A DNA stretch of 64,000 nt from Euglena gracilis (taxonomy: Eukaryota > Euglenida > Euglenophyceae > Euglenales): positions 1 through 64,000 of the forward strand of contig CP154954.1 in the NCBI GenBank assembly GCA_039621445.1. Direction: 5' to 3'. This document shows positions 28,817 to 43,948 of the stretch, piece by piece. Made by a program: the position numbers and the translations under genes. Position 1 is the stretch's first letter. Every line of letters starts with the position of its first letter. Under the pieces are notes generated by a model, which saw only the letters and a program-made list of their open reading frames with translations, did no database searches and was not told the origin of the DNA.

Positions 28817-29879
28817 ATGTTAAGTCCTAAGCGAACGAAGTTTCGTAAATATCATAGAGGTAGATTAACAGGTAAAATCTATATGAGACTTTTTTTATGT
28901 AAAAAATAAAATTTTTATTGCGTTTTACCACGATAGTTATTTTATTCGATTTGATTTAAGTGAAATTTTTTATTTAATTGATAAAGTTGTTTTTGGTAAT
29001 TATGCTTGTGCGATCTAAATAATTTAAAAAATTAATTATGAGTAAATTTAATTATTTTTTGTTTAAGTTTTAAATTATTGTAATTAAATATCTTTAATAG
29101 CATTTTATTCTTAACGTAATAAATGTTTAATAATTTTAAATTTTAAGTATTAAATATTTTTTTGAGCTAATAAAAATTAAAATAATAAAAAATACATTTA
29201 ATCTTTACTAAAATTAAGTAGATTATTATTAAAATTTTTTATTTTATATTATGATATACAATTTGATTTTGTACTTATTTTACTTTTTTTAAATTTATTA
29301 ATTAAAAGCCAAATGCATTACATTTTGCTTGTTTGGATTTTTTAAGGCATATTGTACTTGTTTTACAATCATTAGAGCCTGGTTGGATAACTTCACGTCA
29401 AATTGAAGCTGCTTTGTGGTTTTTTGTGATTTCTAATAAATTTATATAGATTTTTTGCTTTCAAAGTTATTTAATAAATTTTTATTGTTTATAAACTTTT
29501 TTGGTTTTCGATAAAAAAGGTTTTTTAACTTATTTACTTATAAGATGATTTTTCTTAATTGTTTTATTTTAAATAAATTTTTACTGTTTTCTTTTCTAAA
29601 AAAAAATTTTTTTATTTAATTCGTAGAGTTATTACAAGATATGCAAAACGTGGGGGCAAACTTTGGATAAGAATTTTTCCCGATAAGCCTGTAACATTTC
29701 GAGCAGCCGAAACTCGCATGGGTTCAGGGAAAGGAAATGTAGAATATTGGGTTGCAATTGTAAAACCTGGAAAAATTCTTTACGAAGTATTGGGTATTTC
29801 AGAATCCATTGCAAAGTATTCTTTAAAAATAGCAGGATATAAAATGCCTATTAAAACTCGTGTTATTGTTAAAATTTAA
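28817..29879 (+). CDS. rpl16: rpl16, ribosomal protein L16
   Basis: L16 binds at the 5S rRNA and A-site region of the 50S subunit. Exons inferred: 28817-about 28876 ([20 protein letters not shown]), about 28975-29007 (DKVVFGNYA), about 29363-29413 ([16 protein letters not shown]) and 29622-29879 ([20 protein letters not shown] onward). The second intron starts GTGCG and is group II-like. The first is about 100 nt, group III-like. The third is about 208 nt, twice a group III length. The conserved Arg-rich and [17 protein letters not shown] blocks are intact. Confidence 0.92.
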
Positions 29880-29974
29880 AACTGTTTAATGCTAATTGTT
29901 TTTGTTAATAATATTTTTGGTAAAATTCTTATTTTGGTAGTTCTTCGTTCTTTATAATTTATTTTTTAGTTTAG

Positions 29975-30448
29975 ATGATTAAACCACAAACATATTTGAA
30001 AATTGCGGATAATACTGGAGCACAAAAAATTATGTGTATTCGTATATTAGGACCAAATTGTCAGTATGCGAATATTGGTGATATAATAATAGCGGTTGTA
30101 AAATTGTGTATTAGAGTTAATAATTTATATATCTTTTTATGTTTTTATTATTTTATTATTCTTTTATATTGATATTGTTTATAAATTTATAAAGATTTTA
30201 TCTATTTTAAAGAAGCTATTCCTAACATGGTTGTTAAAAAATCAGATATTGTTAAAGCTGTTATTGTTAGAACTGTTAAAGGAGTACGTAGAGAAAGTGG
30301 AATGGCAATTCGTTTTGACGAAAATGCTGCTGTCATAATTAATAATGATCGTTCACCTAAAGGTACAAGAATTTTCGGCCCCATTGCTCGCGAATTGCGA
30401 GAAAAGGAATTCGTAAAAATAATGTCCTTAGCGCCAGAGGTTGTGTGA
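29975..30448 (+). CDS. rpl14: rpl14, ribosomal protein L14
   Basis: L14 lies at the 50S-30S interface. Exon 1 is 29975-30103 ([20 protein letters not shown] to IIIAVVK) and exon 2 is 30212-30448 ([20 protein letters not shown] to SLAPEVV). The 108-nt intron begins TTGTG and is group III-like. The joined protein is about 121 residues, the family length. Minus-strand ORFs opposite this gene are shadows. Confidence 0.95.
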
Positions 30449-30634
30449 TACAATAAAGACTTCTCATAATAAGTTGTTTTTCATTTTTAGCGTATATCTA
30501 TATTTTCTTAATTTTTTGTATGTGTGTTTTTTTATTATAAATTTTACTTTTATCATTCCTATTTATAGTTCCAAAATATTTTTATTAAAATTTAGTGTAG
30601 TAGTAATAATATTTAAAAAGGATTTTATAAAAAA

Positions 30635-31174
30635 ATGCAAAGATTAAAATCGTTTTATTTAGAAACTATCATTCCCAAACTTAAAGAAGAATTTGGTTAT
30701 GTTAATTCTTATAGGGTTCCTAAATTAAAAAAGATTGTTATAAATCGAGGATTTGATGAATCTTGTCAAAATTCAAAAATTTTGGAAGTTTTATTAAATG
30801 AATTAGAAATTATTTCTGGTCAAAAGCCTATTATAAGTAAGGCGAAAAAAGCTATTGCTAACTTTAAACTTAAAGAAAAGATGCCTGTTGGTATGTTTTT
30901 GACTTTGCGTAGTGAAAAGATGTACAGTTTTTTAGACCGGTTAATTAATCTATCTTTACCTAGAATTAGAGATTTTCAAGGAATAAACAAGAATTGTTTT
31001 GATGGATCAGGTAACTTTAGTTTTGGGTTAAGTGAACAATCAATGTTCCCTGAAATTAACTTTGATAAAATGATTAAAGTACAAGGTTTGAATATAACAA
31101 TCGTTACAACTGCTGAAACGAATCAAGAAGCTTTCTTTCTTTTAAAAGAATTAGGTATCCCGTTCCGAGATTAA
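30635..31174 (+). CDS. rpl5: rpl5, ribosomal protein L5
   Basis: An intact 179-residue L5, a 5S rRNA-binding protein of the central protuberance. It starts MQRLKSFYLETIIPKLKEEF and contains the SGQKPIISKAKKAIANFKLK and SFGLSEQSMFPEI signatures, ending LKELGIPFRD. An AAAAAGGA tract lies about 10 nt before the ATG. There is no intron. About 190 nt of AT-rich spacer separates it from rpl14. Confidence 0.97.
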   Translation: MQRLKSFYLETIIPKLKEEFGYVNSYRVPKLKKIVINRGFDESCQNSKILEVLLNELEIISGQKPIISKAKKAIANFKLKEKMPVGMFLTLRSEKMYSFLDRLINLSLPRIRDFQGINKNCFDGSGNFSFGLSEQSMFPEINFDKMIKVQGLNITIVTTAETNQEAFFLLKELGIPFRD

Positions 31175-31258
31175 TTTTTATACTTTTTTTTACGTGTTAA
31201 GATGTACAAAATCTATTTTTTATTAATAGTAATTTTATTGTTTTATTTTTAGAATTTT

Positions 31259-32381
31259 ATGACAAATATTGATTTGCGAGTTTAAGTGTAATAATATATT
31301 ATTAATAATTTTTTATATTTATTATCTATATATATGTTGAAATTCGGTAAATAAGAGCATTATTAAATATTTTGATAGTAGTATTTTTCTTTAACAAACC
31401 GTTTATTATTGTTTTGTAAAATTTATTCATTAGTTGGGAGATCACTTATTTTTATTACTATATTAATATTACATAATTAAATTAGTTAAATATTAGTAAA
31501 TCTTGAAATATTTAAATTTTATTTTTCAAAACTTTATGATTAATGGTTTCCTGTAGAGTTTGTTAATAAATTGTTTTAAAAATTTATAATTTAATTTAAT
31601 GTAATTAGGTGTGATTTTTTTTATAGAAGTATAATTAATTTTTGATTTTTATTAATATATATACATATTTTTATTCTTTTGTTAGGTTTTATTTAGCCTT
31701 ATACGATATGCTTACAAGAATAAGAAACTCTCTTTTAATAAAAGCTAGAAAAATTTACTGTTGTTAATACAAATCTTACTGTAAATATATTTGAAATTTT
31801 AAAAAAAGAAGGATTTATTGACTCTTTTGAATTGGCTGACGCTACGTGTTTAACTGAAAACGGTGTTATAAAAAAATATATTACAATCTTTTTAAAATAT
31901 AAAGGTCCAAAACAAGTTTCTTATATAACTAAAATAAAACGTGTAAGCAAACCTGGTTTGCGTACTTATAGTAGTTATAAACAACTACAATCAGTAGCAG
32001 GTGGCGTTGGTTTAACTGTTTGTGCGATATGTTTTTTGAGTTTCATAAGATAAAAATTATAAGCAATAATAAATTTTTTATAATGATTTCCTTTATTATA
32101 ATTTAGCAAGAATTTCTATTTTTGTATTCTAATGCATGTTTTTGTGAAAAACATAAAATTTAATTCTTATTATTCGTGAATTATTTTGAAATATTTTTTA
32201 ACGTAATTTTTTGTATTATTATTATTATTTTTATTTGAGCCTTATGTTGATTATTAACTTGTATTGTTCTTAAAGAAATTTTAAAATTTAATTTTGCATG
32301 TCTACTTCTAAAGGATTAATGACTGATCGATTGGCTAGATCTAATAAAATTGGTGGGGAGATTCTGTTTTATATTTGGTAA
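31259..32381 (+). CDS. rps8: rps8, ribosomal protein S8 (apparent frameshift)
   Basis: S8 is a core 16S rRNA-binding protein. Exon 1 is about 31259-31274 (MTNID). A group II-like intron of about 430 nt follows, starting TTGCGAG or nearby. Exon 2 is about 31707-32021, from DMLTRIRN to GGVGLTV. Exon 3 is about 32299-32381 (STSKGLMTDRLARSNKIGGE), after an intron starting GTGCGAT. Within exon 2 the frame is lost at an A5 run around 31751-31756, and one A fewer restores the S8 reading. This is probably a homopolymer error. The C-terminal GGEILFYIW motif is intact. Confidence 0.87.
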
Positions 32382-32464
32382 ATAAACTAAAATTACCTCT
32401 TTTGTTTTATTATTTTTTATTAAAAAGTTGTTTGATAATTTTTGTTTAATTAGACTTAATTTTT

Positions 32465-32578
32465 ATGAAAATACGTTCTTCTGTTAAAAAAATTTGTAAT
32501 AAATGTTATTTGATTCGTCGCAAAAACAATCTTTTAGTTGTTTGTATAAATAACAAGCATAAACAACGACAGGGTTAA
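32465..32578 (+). CDS. rpl36: rpl36, ribosomal protein L36
   Basis: An intact 37-residue L36 starting [20 protein letters not shown] and ending KHKQRQG. Two Cys (CNKC), the later Cys and the His form the zinc-ribbon pattern of the family. No intron. It lies between rps8 and trnI, the expected operon position. Confidence 0.96.
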   Translation: MKIRSSVKKICNKCYLIRRKNNLLVVCINNKHKQRQG

Positions 32579-32606
32579 ACTTGTTTTGCGTCTATAATTT
32601 GTAGGC

Positions 32607-32690
32607 GCATTTATGGCAGAGTGGACGATAGCACGGGACTCATAATCTCGCTCCGGAAGGACGTCGCTGGTTCGAATCCAGCTGAATGCA
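32607..32690 (+). tRNA. trnI-CAU: tRNA with CAU anticodon, probably tRNA-Ile(CAU)
   Basis: The acceptor GCATTTA pairs with TGAATGC plus a discriminator A. The anticodon stem CGGGA/TCTCG holds loop CTCATAA with anticodon CAU, and the T arm GCTGG/CCAGC with TTCGAAT is canonical. Its place between rpl36 and rps14 and its resemblance to plastid trnI-CAU favour the isoleucine tRNA, whose C34 is modified to lysidine, over a methionine tRNA. The variable region is about 15 nt, longer than the usual 4-5 nt, with a small TCC-GGAA-GGA hairpin. Confidence 0.85.
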
Positions 32691-32729
32691 TCTTATTCGA
32701 GCATTATTTAACCTAAAAATTTTTTATTT

Positions 32730-33138
32730 ATGTCAAAAAAAAGTCTTATAGCAAGACAGAGAAAACGAATAATATTAGTATTAATACATTCCCATAACCG
32801 TTATGTATACAGGACAAATGGAAAAGACGAAAAATCTTTTGAGAAAAAATTGCGGATTTACTCTTTTTTGCAAAAATTACCTAGAAATAGTTTGCGTTGC
32901 CGATTAATTTGATTTTCTATTTGTCATTCAAATTTTATAGCTGTTAATAATTTGAAAAATTTATAAAATTTTTATATTTATTTTTTTGAGTATTTTTATT
33001 TGTTAACTCTTTCGAAATCGTTGTTACGTAACAGGGAGATCACGTGGATATTTTAGGACTTTTGGATTATCACGACATATTCTTCGAGATATGGCTCATT
33101 ATGGTTTACTTCCAGGTGTAACCAAAGCGAGTTGGTAA
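32730..33138 (+). CDS. rps14: rps14, ribosomal protein S14
   Basis: S14 is a 30S head protein. Exon 1 is 32730-about 32909, starting [20 protein letters not shown]. Exon 2 is about 33016-33138, reading [20 protein letters not shown] to [10 protein letters not shown]. The intron is about 106 nt and begins TTTGA or ATTTG, so is group III-like. The joined protein has the usual length of about 100 residues, with the C-terminal Arg-rich S14 signature intact. Confidence 0.93.
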
Positions 33139-33190
33139 ACTTAAATTTACTTATAATAATATAAGTATAAATTAATTTATAATAATAATA

Positions 33191-33263
33191 GCTGGGATAG
33201 CTCAGTTGGTAGAGCGGAGGACTGAAAATCCTTGTGTCACCAGTTCAAATCTGGTTCCTAGCA
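33191..33263 (+). tRNA. trnF-GAA: tRNA-Phe(GAA)
   Basis: 73-nt cloverleaf. The acceptor GCTGGGA pairs with TCCTAGC plus A, the D arm includes CTCAGTTGGTAGAG, the anticodon loop CTGAAAA gives GAA, and the T arm CCAG/CTGG holds TTCAAAT. It stands two bases before the next tRNA and is probably cotranscribed with it. Confidence 0.96.
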
Positions 33264-33264
33264 T

Positions 33265-33336
33265 GGCGGCATGGCCAAGCGGTAAGGCAGAAGATTGCAA
33301 ATCTTTTATTCCCCAGTTCGATTCTGGGTGTCGTCT
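33265..33336 (+). tRNA. trnC-GCA: tRNA-Cys(GCA)
   Basis: 72-nt cloverleaf. The acceptor GGCGGCA pairs with TGTCGTC (two G-U pairs), the D loop carries CCAAGCGGTAAGGC, and the anticodon loop TTGCAAA gives GCA. The T arm CCCAG/CTGGG holds TTCGATT. It is directly downstream of trnF. Confidence 0.95.
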
Positions 33337-33506
33337 TTAAGAGAATTGAAGAAACAATAAAACAAAAAATACATAGATGATTCCGGTATTTACTTCTTAA
33401 AATAATAAAGAAAATTTTTTTTTATGAAATATTTTTATATATCTTTTATAACTATTATTTTCTTTATATGTATGTTACGCTACTCGTTTTTTAAATTTAA
33501 TTAAAT

Positions 33507-34930
33507 ATGATTACTGTAGAAAAAATGCTTAATTCTAGTGTTCATCTTGGTCATAAGGTTAAACAATGGAATCCAAGAATGAGAATTTATATTTATGGAG
33601 AACGCAAAGGTCTTCATATTATCGATTTGTTACAGACTATAGTTTGTTTAAAAAAAGCTTGCAATTTCCTTATACGTTCTGTACGTAAAGGTAAAAGTTG
33701 TGACTTTTTATGAAAACCAATCTGTTAGATTTTAGCATTTTTTAAAAAGCTTTATAAATTTTTTATGAATATTTATTAGAAAAATTTTTAATCTTAATGG
33801 CTCTTTTTGTTTGTACAAAACGCTTTTTTTCTATTTTAACACAAAAAATCGCTTTAAAATGTAATTCTTTTTTTGTAACAAAACGTTGGTTGGGCGGTAT
33901 ATTGACAAATTGGATAACAATTAAAAATTGCATAAATAAATTAAAGCAATTTTTTGATAATAAAAATTATAAATTTTATTTATAACTAAATTACATTTAA
34001 TTATAAAATTAAGAATAATTTTGGGATTATTTTATTTTTGTTGCAATAAAATTTTATGCTAAAATCAAAACAAAAAGAAAAGCATCACAACTTATTAACA
34101 AAAAAAGAACGTTTAGTACTAAAAAAAAAAAATTAAATGTGACTCAATTTTTATTTTTTAACTAAATTTTAAAATTTTTATAAATATATTTATTTTCAAA
34201 CTAGATAATTAATCGAAAGAATATTCTATTTAATTAGCTTAAAAAATATTTTTCCGGTATGAGAGATATGACTGAACGTCCTGAAATTGTTATTATAATA
34301 GGACAAAACAAGGAGATAAATGCTGTACGTGAATGTAAAAAGTTAGGTATTGCTAGTATAACTATAGTGCGTTATTCATGTTTTAAGTATCTCTTTTTTC
34401 CATAGTAGAATTTTTTTTATTAAAGAATAAAAAATTTATAAAATGAAAATTCTTTAAAAATAATTATTAGAATTAATTATTAAATAATTACAATTAAATT
34501 TGAATGAATATAGTAACAAATTATTTCTCGATATTTTATTTTGTTATTTAGTAATATAGTTTTTAATATAACAATAAACTACCTTTGAGGTTTATGAATA
34601 ATTTTTAAAAATTAAATAATGAAAAAGTTTTGTTTTTTTGTAACAAGTTTTAATAACTTTAAATAAATAATTATTCAAAGCTGTATGAAACTTTAAATCG
34701 TTTTCTTGTTCAGTTTGATGAAGCGTATTAATTTTTAAATTAAATGCGTATTTTATTTAGATACCAATTGTGACCCCACACTTACTAAATATCCTATTCC
34801 TTCAAATGATGATTCTATTCTTTCTGTTTCTTTAATTTTGAGTGTTCTTTGTAATTCCATAAATCGGGGCGTTAACAACAAAGTAAGACAAAAATTTGAT
34901 AAGTATAAAAAATTCAAAAAACTTTCTTAA
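33507..34930 (+). CDS. rps2: rps2, ribosomal protein S2
   Basis: S2 sits on the 30S solvent side. Five exons are inferred: 33507-33697 ([20 protein letters not shown]), 33800-about 33951 ([13 protein letters not shown] to [10 protein letters not shown]), about 34057-34138, about 34242-34366 ([18 protein letters not shown]) and 34757-34930 ([20 protein letters not shown]). Introns 1-3 are about 102-105 nt and group III-like. Intron 4 starts GTGCGTTATTC and ends TTTTAT, with a domain V-like hairpin near 34678-34722. Exon edges for exon 3 are approximate because it is Lys-rich and poorly conserved. Confidence 0.9.
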
Positions 34931-34972
34931 AGGTTTCAGTGACTTTCATAATAATTTTTTATTTTTCGAGAA

Positions 34973-36587
34973 ATGAAGATTGTTTTATTATATTATTTTT
35001 GTGATTTCAATCCCTTTCATATGAAGTTTGTTTTAATTATATTTTTTAATTTTTTGAATTTTTAAGACTTCTTCTTTTAGTTAAAACTTTTTTAAAAAAT
35101 TTTTTCTGTAAACATGTTTATTTCGGGCATTTTTCTGTTGATTTTAAAAATTAAACATTCTTTTAACAATAAAAATTTTTTCGGATTTTTTATAAATATA
35201 AATATTTTGATTAAATACTTCCTAAGAAAATTTTAACTTTTAAAAATTGCTAATGTTTTGCGATTTAAATAATTTTCATTTAAAAGTTCAGATGTAGAAA
35301 CTTTAATTCAAATTTATTGCTATTTATAAGAATATTTAAAAATATTTTATTATTTTTAAGAAGTTGGGCAACACTTTTATTGGTCAATTTTAGGTTTTCA
35401 AATTCACGGGCAAGTATTAATTAATTCTTGGATTGTTATATTAATAATAGGTTTTTTAAGTATTTATACTACAAAAAATCTTACTTTAGTACCAGCAAAC
35501 AAACAAATTTTTATAGAACTTGTCACAGAATTTATAACAGACATTTCAAAAACTCAAATAGGTGAAAAAGAATATTCAAAATGGGTTCCTTATATTGGAA
35601 CTATGTTTTTATTTATCTTTGTGTCAAATTGGTCAGGGGCACTAATTCCTTGGAAAATTATTGAACTTCCAAATGGAGAGTTGGGAGCACCTACAAATGA
35701 TATGTGCGTTTTGAATTTATCATAAAAAGTTTATTCAAAATGGTTTATAAAGCAATGGAATTAATAAAGTAATTTTATTTGTCTGAAACTCTAAAATTTG
35801 GTTAATTTATTAAATATTTGCAATAAAATATCCTTTTTTTTTTTAACATTTATAGTTGATAAAGATTTCTGATAAAACAAATATGTATTTATTAATTTTA
35901 TTATTTATTTATAGATAAGACTCAACATTTATTAAAGTGTAGTTGTTAGATCTTTTTTTTATAATTGTAAGTTATATACGTTTTGTAATGTAGGTATAAA
36001 TTTTAAGAGGATGTTTTCTATCTATTTAATACTACGGCAGGACTTGCTATATTGACATCTTTAGCGTATTTTTATGCTGGACTTAACAAAAAAGGTTTTG
36101 TCGTATATTTTATTAAAGAATTTTAAATTTACTAAGCTTACTTTAATTTATATAAATTTTATAGTTTTTTTATTAATTACTTAATAAAGAATTTAAATTC
36201 TATTAAACTTAACATATTTTAAAAAATATGTTCAACCTACTCCAATTTTATTGCCCATTAATATTTTGGAGGATTTTACTAAACCTCTTTCCTTAAGTTT
36301 CAGACTTTTTGGTAATATTTTAGCAGATGAATTAGTAGTAGCGGTATTGGTTTCTTTGGTACCGCTAATTGTTCCTGTTCCTTTAATTTTTTTAGGTTTA
36401 TTTACTAGTGGTATTCAAGCTTTAATTTTTGCAACTTTGTCTGGATCAACGCGATTTCCCATTTATTAAAATTTGTATTTTTTATAATGACAATTATAGA
36501 ACTAATTAATACTATTATTTTTTTTAGTTTATGAAGGATTATTTTTATCTAAATTATATCGGTGAAGCAATGGAAGGTCATCATTAA
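34973..36587 (+). CDS. atpI: atpI, ATP synthase subunit a (CF0-IV)
   Basis: Subunit a forms the proton half-channels against the c-ring. Clear exons: about 35359-35703 ([20 protein letters not shown] to LGAPTND), about 36027-36117 ([20 protein letters not shown]), about 36226-36438 ([20 protein letters not shown] to GIQALIFAT) and 36551-36587 ([11 protein letters not shown]). The [13 protein letters not shown] block with the essential Arg is intact. A first exon at 34973-about 34998 (Met-Lys-Ile-Val-Leu... before GTGATTTC) is tentative. Intron 2 begins GTGCG; the last two introns are about 109 and 112 nt. Confidence 0.88.
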
Positions 36588-36701
36588 TAGTAAGTGATAT
36601 TAAGTAACATTTTATTACCCAAGTATTAATTTTTAATATTCAATCCTTTATTCTTTAATTTAATTAAATTAAAAGTTCAAAATTTAACTTTTAAGCAATA
36701 A

Positions 36702-36965
<264 letters not shown>

Positions 36966-37051
36966 TTTTAATATTAGATTTTTAATAAAAAAATTTTAAA
37001 ATTTAATCGAGAGTATAATACTGTATAGTTTATATTTTGAGGTTTCCTAAA

Positions 37052-39238
37052 ATGAAAGCAACTATTGTGTAAAAAATATCGTGGTGTGTGAAACGTTAAT
37101 GACAATAAATTACTTTTCTAAAATTTTTAGTTAAATTTGGCTGTTTGGCTATTAATCTTATTTTAATAATTTTACATGAAAAAGATTACATTGCGAAAAA
37201 ATTTTAATCTATTTTTACAAATATTATTCATTTTTCAATTAGAATAAATATATTTGCCGGAATAACGGTAGATTAAGTTTATACATGTTATTTCAAAGGT
37301 TAGATTTATTTAAATTATAATTTACAAATATATTAATAATAAATTGTAGTTAAAATATACTAAATTTTTATAATAAAAATTTTTTTTAATATCATGTTTT
37401 AAAAATTTTAAACACTTCTATTATAATTTGAACATAATATTAAACCTAATGATTAAAAAACATTAAAATTAAGATACGTTGTTATATGAAATATAAAAAT
37501 ATTTATTAAAGTTGGAATTTCGTATTATTGTTTTTCTTATTAAACTTGAAAGATAATTCTAGAACTATTTTAAAAAATATTTTAATTTAATAGGTAAAGT
37601 GTTGTTTTTAAATTTTTAAAACGCTGTATGATCTGAAAAGTTCAAATACGGTGTATTTGGGGATATCGAGAATTTTCTCATTATATATCTATCTAAATAA
37701 TTGATAATTTTAATATTTTCACTATCATTTCTAACGCTAAGACTTTCGGTATAAATACAAATGTTTTTGAAACGAATATTATAAATTTAGCGATAGTAGT
37801 TGGAACCCTGTTTTATTATGGAAAGTTAACTTTTTAGTCATTATTTTTAATTTTAATTTTACAAATTCAGTAAAATTAATATAAATTATATTTTAAAAAA
37901 TAATTTTATATAAAAGCTTTTATGTAATTTTGTTGTGATAACAGTTATAATTATTATAAGTTAAATTTTTTATAAGTAAGAATCATTTATTTTTTAATAC
38001 AACGGTAATGTTAAAAACATTAAAATATTTATCATTAATTTTAAACTTAAAAATTATAGAAATTCTTTAAAGATAGAAGATCAATTTCCGATAATTTTGA
38101 AATAGATATTAATGAATATTATATAGATTTAAGACGTATGCAAAAAATTTTGCTCATACCTTTTTGAAAGGAAAATTTTATTTTTATCTAATTTAAGTGA
38201 TTTACTAAAAACGCGAAAAAAAACTATAATTAAAAATATTTTAGATATTGATGAAAAGATCCGTTCTTCGCAAAGTTCTTTATATCTTGCTGAACTTGAA
38301 TTTGAAAATGCAGCTAAAAAAGCTTCTTTAATTCGTTCTAATGGTACAACATTTTGTGTGATTCGTCTATTTAAAATTATATTTATTTTTATGGGAATAG
38401 AGGAAATTTCTAAAATTAGTATTTTACTAAATATTTTTAAAAGAATAATTTATCTCTTATCATGAAAATTATAGAAATATTATAAGCAAGAGAAAAATAA
38501 GATTATAAACTTTTCATTGTTAATTTTTTATTTCACATTTTATAAAATAGATAATCAAAATGTTTCTTCAATCACCGTTAAGTATAATTTTGCTTATCAA
38601 GTTAGGTTATATTATGTTATTGAGAAGAAATTAATATAACTATAAGAAAATAATATAAAAATTTGTAATAAAACAACTTTATATTATGTTAACTATCTTA
38701 AAACTTTTGGTGAACAATCATATTTATTAGTAATATATTATCAGTAAAAATAACGAAGTAATAAAAATTATTATAAAAGGACGATTCTTATAGGTAAATT
38801 TTTTGCTAAAAAAGCTGGTTTATAAAAAATACTAATTTACAAACGCAATTTCAATTTATAAAATTTGTTTCAAATTATTTTCAAACTTATAATAAAACAA
38901 ATAAAATACAATTTTAATTGAATAGCCATATGATTGGAAATAAATCGTGTATGGTTTCGGATAAGAGTATTAAAAAACTACTTTATCGCCTTAAAAGTTT
39001 TGATATAATTCGTTCTTCCGTTAATGAAGATATTAAACGTTTAAAGCAATCAAAGCGTTTAATATTAAGAACGGAAGATAAAAAATCTGTTAGAGAAATT
39101 TTTAAAAATTTATATTCACAAGCCTGTCAAAAAGCTAAAGCGACTATTATTAAACGTCTAAATTCAAAAATTCATAAAAAAATTATTCTGAAAAAAATGG
39201 AAAAAATGTCGCTTAAGAAATTAAAACCTAAATACTAA
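37052..39238 (+). CDS. atpF: atpF, ATP synthase subunit b (CF0-I)
   Basis: Subunit b is the peripheral stalk anchored by one N-terminal helix. Exon 1 is a putative 13 nt (37052-37064, Met-Lys-Ala-Thr plus one base). Exon 2, about 37728-37825, reads KTFGINTNVFETNIINLAIV and contains the membrane helix. Exon 3 is 38187-38355 (NLSDLLKTRKKTIIKNI onward, helical stalk) and exon 4 is about 38989-39238, Lys-rich and ending LKPKY. Introns are group II-like, with domain V near 37622-37660 and 38925-38965. Intron 3 starts GTGTGATTCG and is about 633 nt, long enough to hold another intron. The C-terminal half is divergent. Confidence 0.85.
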
Positions 39239-39324
39239 GAAAAAAATAAATACATATATGTATTGTTTATGTTGAAAATTTTGACTTATTAATTTTGTAT
39301 TTATATGTTTAGCATTGTCTATAT

Positions 39325-42694
<3,370 letters not shown>

Positions 42695-42879
42695 CTCGAT
42701 ATTAGTTATAATAGTAAAAATATGCCAATAATATCTATGTATTTGCCCGAATAAATGAAAAACTTTAAAAAATTCAGTAAATAAAAAACAAAATTTTTCC
42801 CTTAATAATGGGAACAAATTTAATAAATTTTAACTAAATTTATATTAAATTTATTTATGTTATAAGATGTTTTAACTTT

Positions 42880-43609
42880 ATGAAATTTGTGATTGTACTT
42901 TTAAATAAATTAAAATAAAAATATTATAAAATAAAATTATTTTTAATATAAATCTTAACAAAATTTTAGAAAGAATTTTTATCATATACCCAGCACTTAT
43001 TGATTATAAAAATGTTAATATTCTTAGAAGATTCATAAACTTTCAAGGTAAAATAATTCCAAAACGATTAAACAAACCTAAATTAACATATAAACAGCAC
43101 CGTCTTCTAAGAAAATCTTTTTGATTTTATTTAAAATATTAAAAAAATTAAAATGACAATAATATCAATAATCAAACAATAAAAAATTTTTTTGTCTTTC
43201 TAAGAAAAAACATATTATGTTTTCACGTTAAAATTATTAAAAAATAGTAAAAATAATAGTGACATTAAAACAATAAAATTGAGTATTCCACAAAAATTTT
43301 AAAAACAAATACATATTTTTTATAAAATTCTTTATATTTTGAAAAACATTTAGTTATTTTTAATATAAATTTGTAAAATGATTGTTCTTATTTTTTAAAA
43401 ATTACAAAATTGTAAGATTAAAAATTTTAATTAAAAATAAAATAATTTAAATTATTTAATTAAAAATTAAAATTATTTTCTTTAGTAGATTAAAATATAC
43501 GCATTTTAAAGATTAATATTATGACTACATTTTAATAAAAGTATATTCAAAAGTTAAACAAGCACGCTATTTAGGCTTACTTCCTTTTAAAACTAAAGAT
43601 TTTTTTTAA
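42880..43609 (+). CDS. rps18: rps18, ribosomal protein S18
   Basis: S18 pairs with S6 on the 30S platform. A start at 42880 (Met-Lys-Phe) leads after about 98 nt to exon 2 (42987-about 43117), which has [20 protein letters not shown] and the QGKIIPKR block. Exon 3, about 43549-43609, reads [19 protein letters not shown] before TAA and carries the conserved ARYLGLLPF. The second intron is about 430 nt but starts TTTTG like group III, so it may be a compound intron. Order atpA-rps18 fits euglenids. The start is the least certain part. Confidence 0.85.
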
Positions 43610-43637
43610 TATTCTTTAGTTTTAATACTTCAAATTT

Positions 43638-43769
<132 letters not shown>

Positions 43770-43864
43770 CTAAATAAAATTTACCTTTCAATTTCATACA
43801 AATACGTTCATTAAATCTATAACGATTTTTGTAAATTTATTATAAATAATAAAGAAAACCTTAT

Positions 43865-43938
43865 CGGGATGTAGCGCAGTTTGGTAGCGCATTGCATTTG
43901 GGATGCAAGGGTCGCAGGTTCGAATCCTGTCATCCCGA
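43865..43938 (+). tRNA. trnP-UGG: tRNA-Pro(UGG)
   Basis: 74-nt cloverleaf. The acceptor CGGGATG pairs with CATCCCG plus A, and the D arm includes AGCGCAGTTTGGTAGCGC. The anticodon stem TGCAT/ATGCA holds a TTTGGG loop giving UGG. The T arm CAGG/CCTG holds TTCGAAT. It is on the strand opposite to its flanking protein genes. Confidence 0.95.
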
Positions 43939-43948
43939 AAAACAGAAA

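Noticed and set aside
29632-29814. Minus-strand ORF opposite rpl16 exon 4
   Set aside because: Antisense shadow of rpl16; no independent support.
30202-30453. Minus-strand ORF opposite rpl14 exon 2
   Set aside because: Shadow of a highly conserved plus-strand coding exon.
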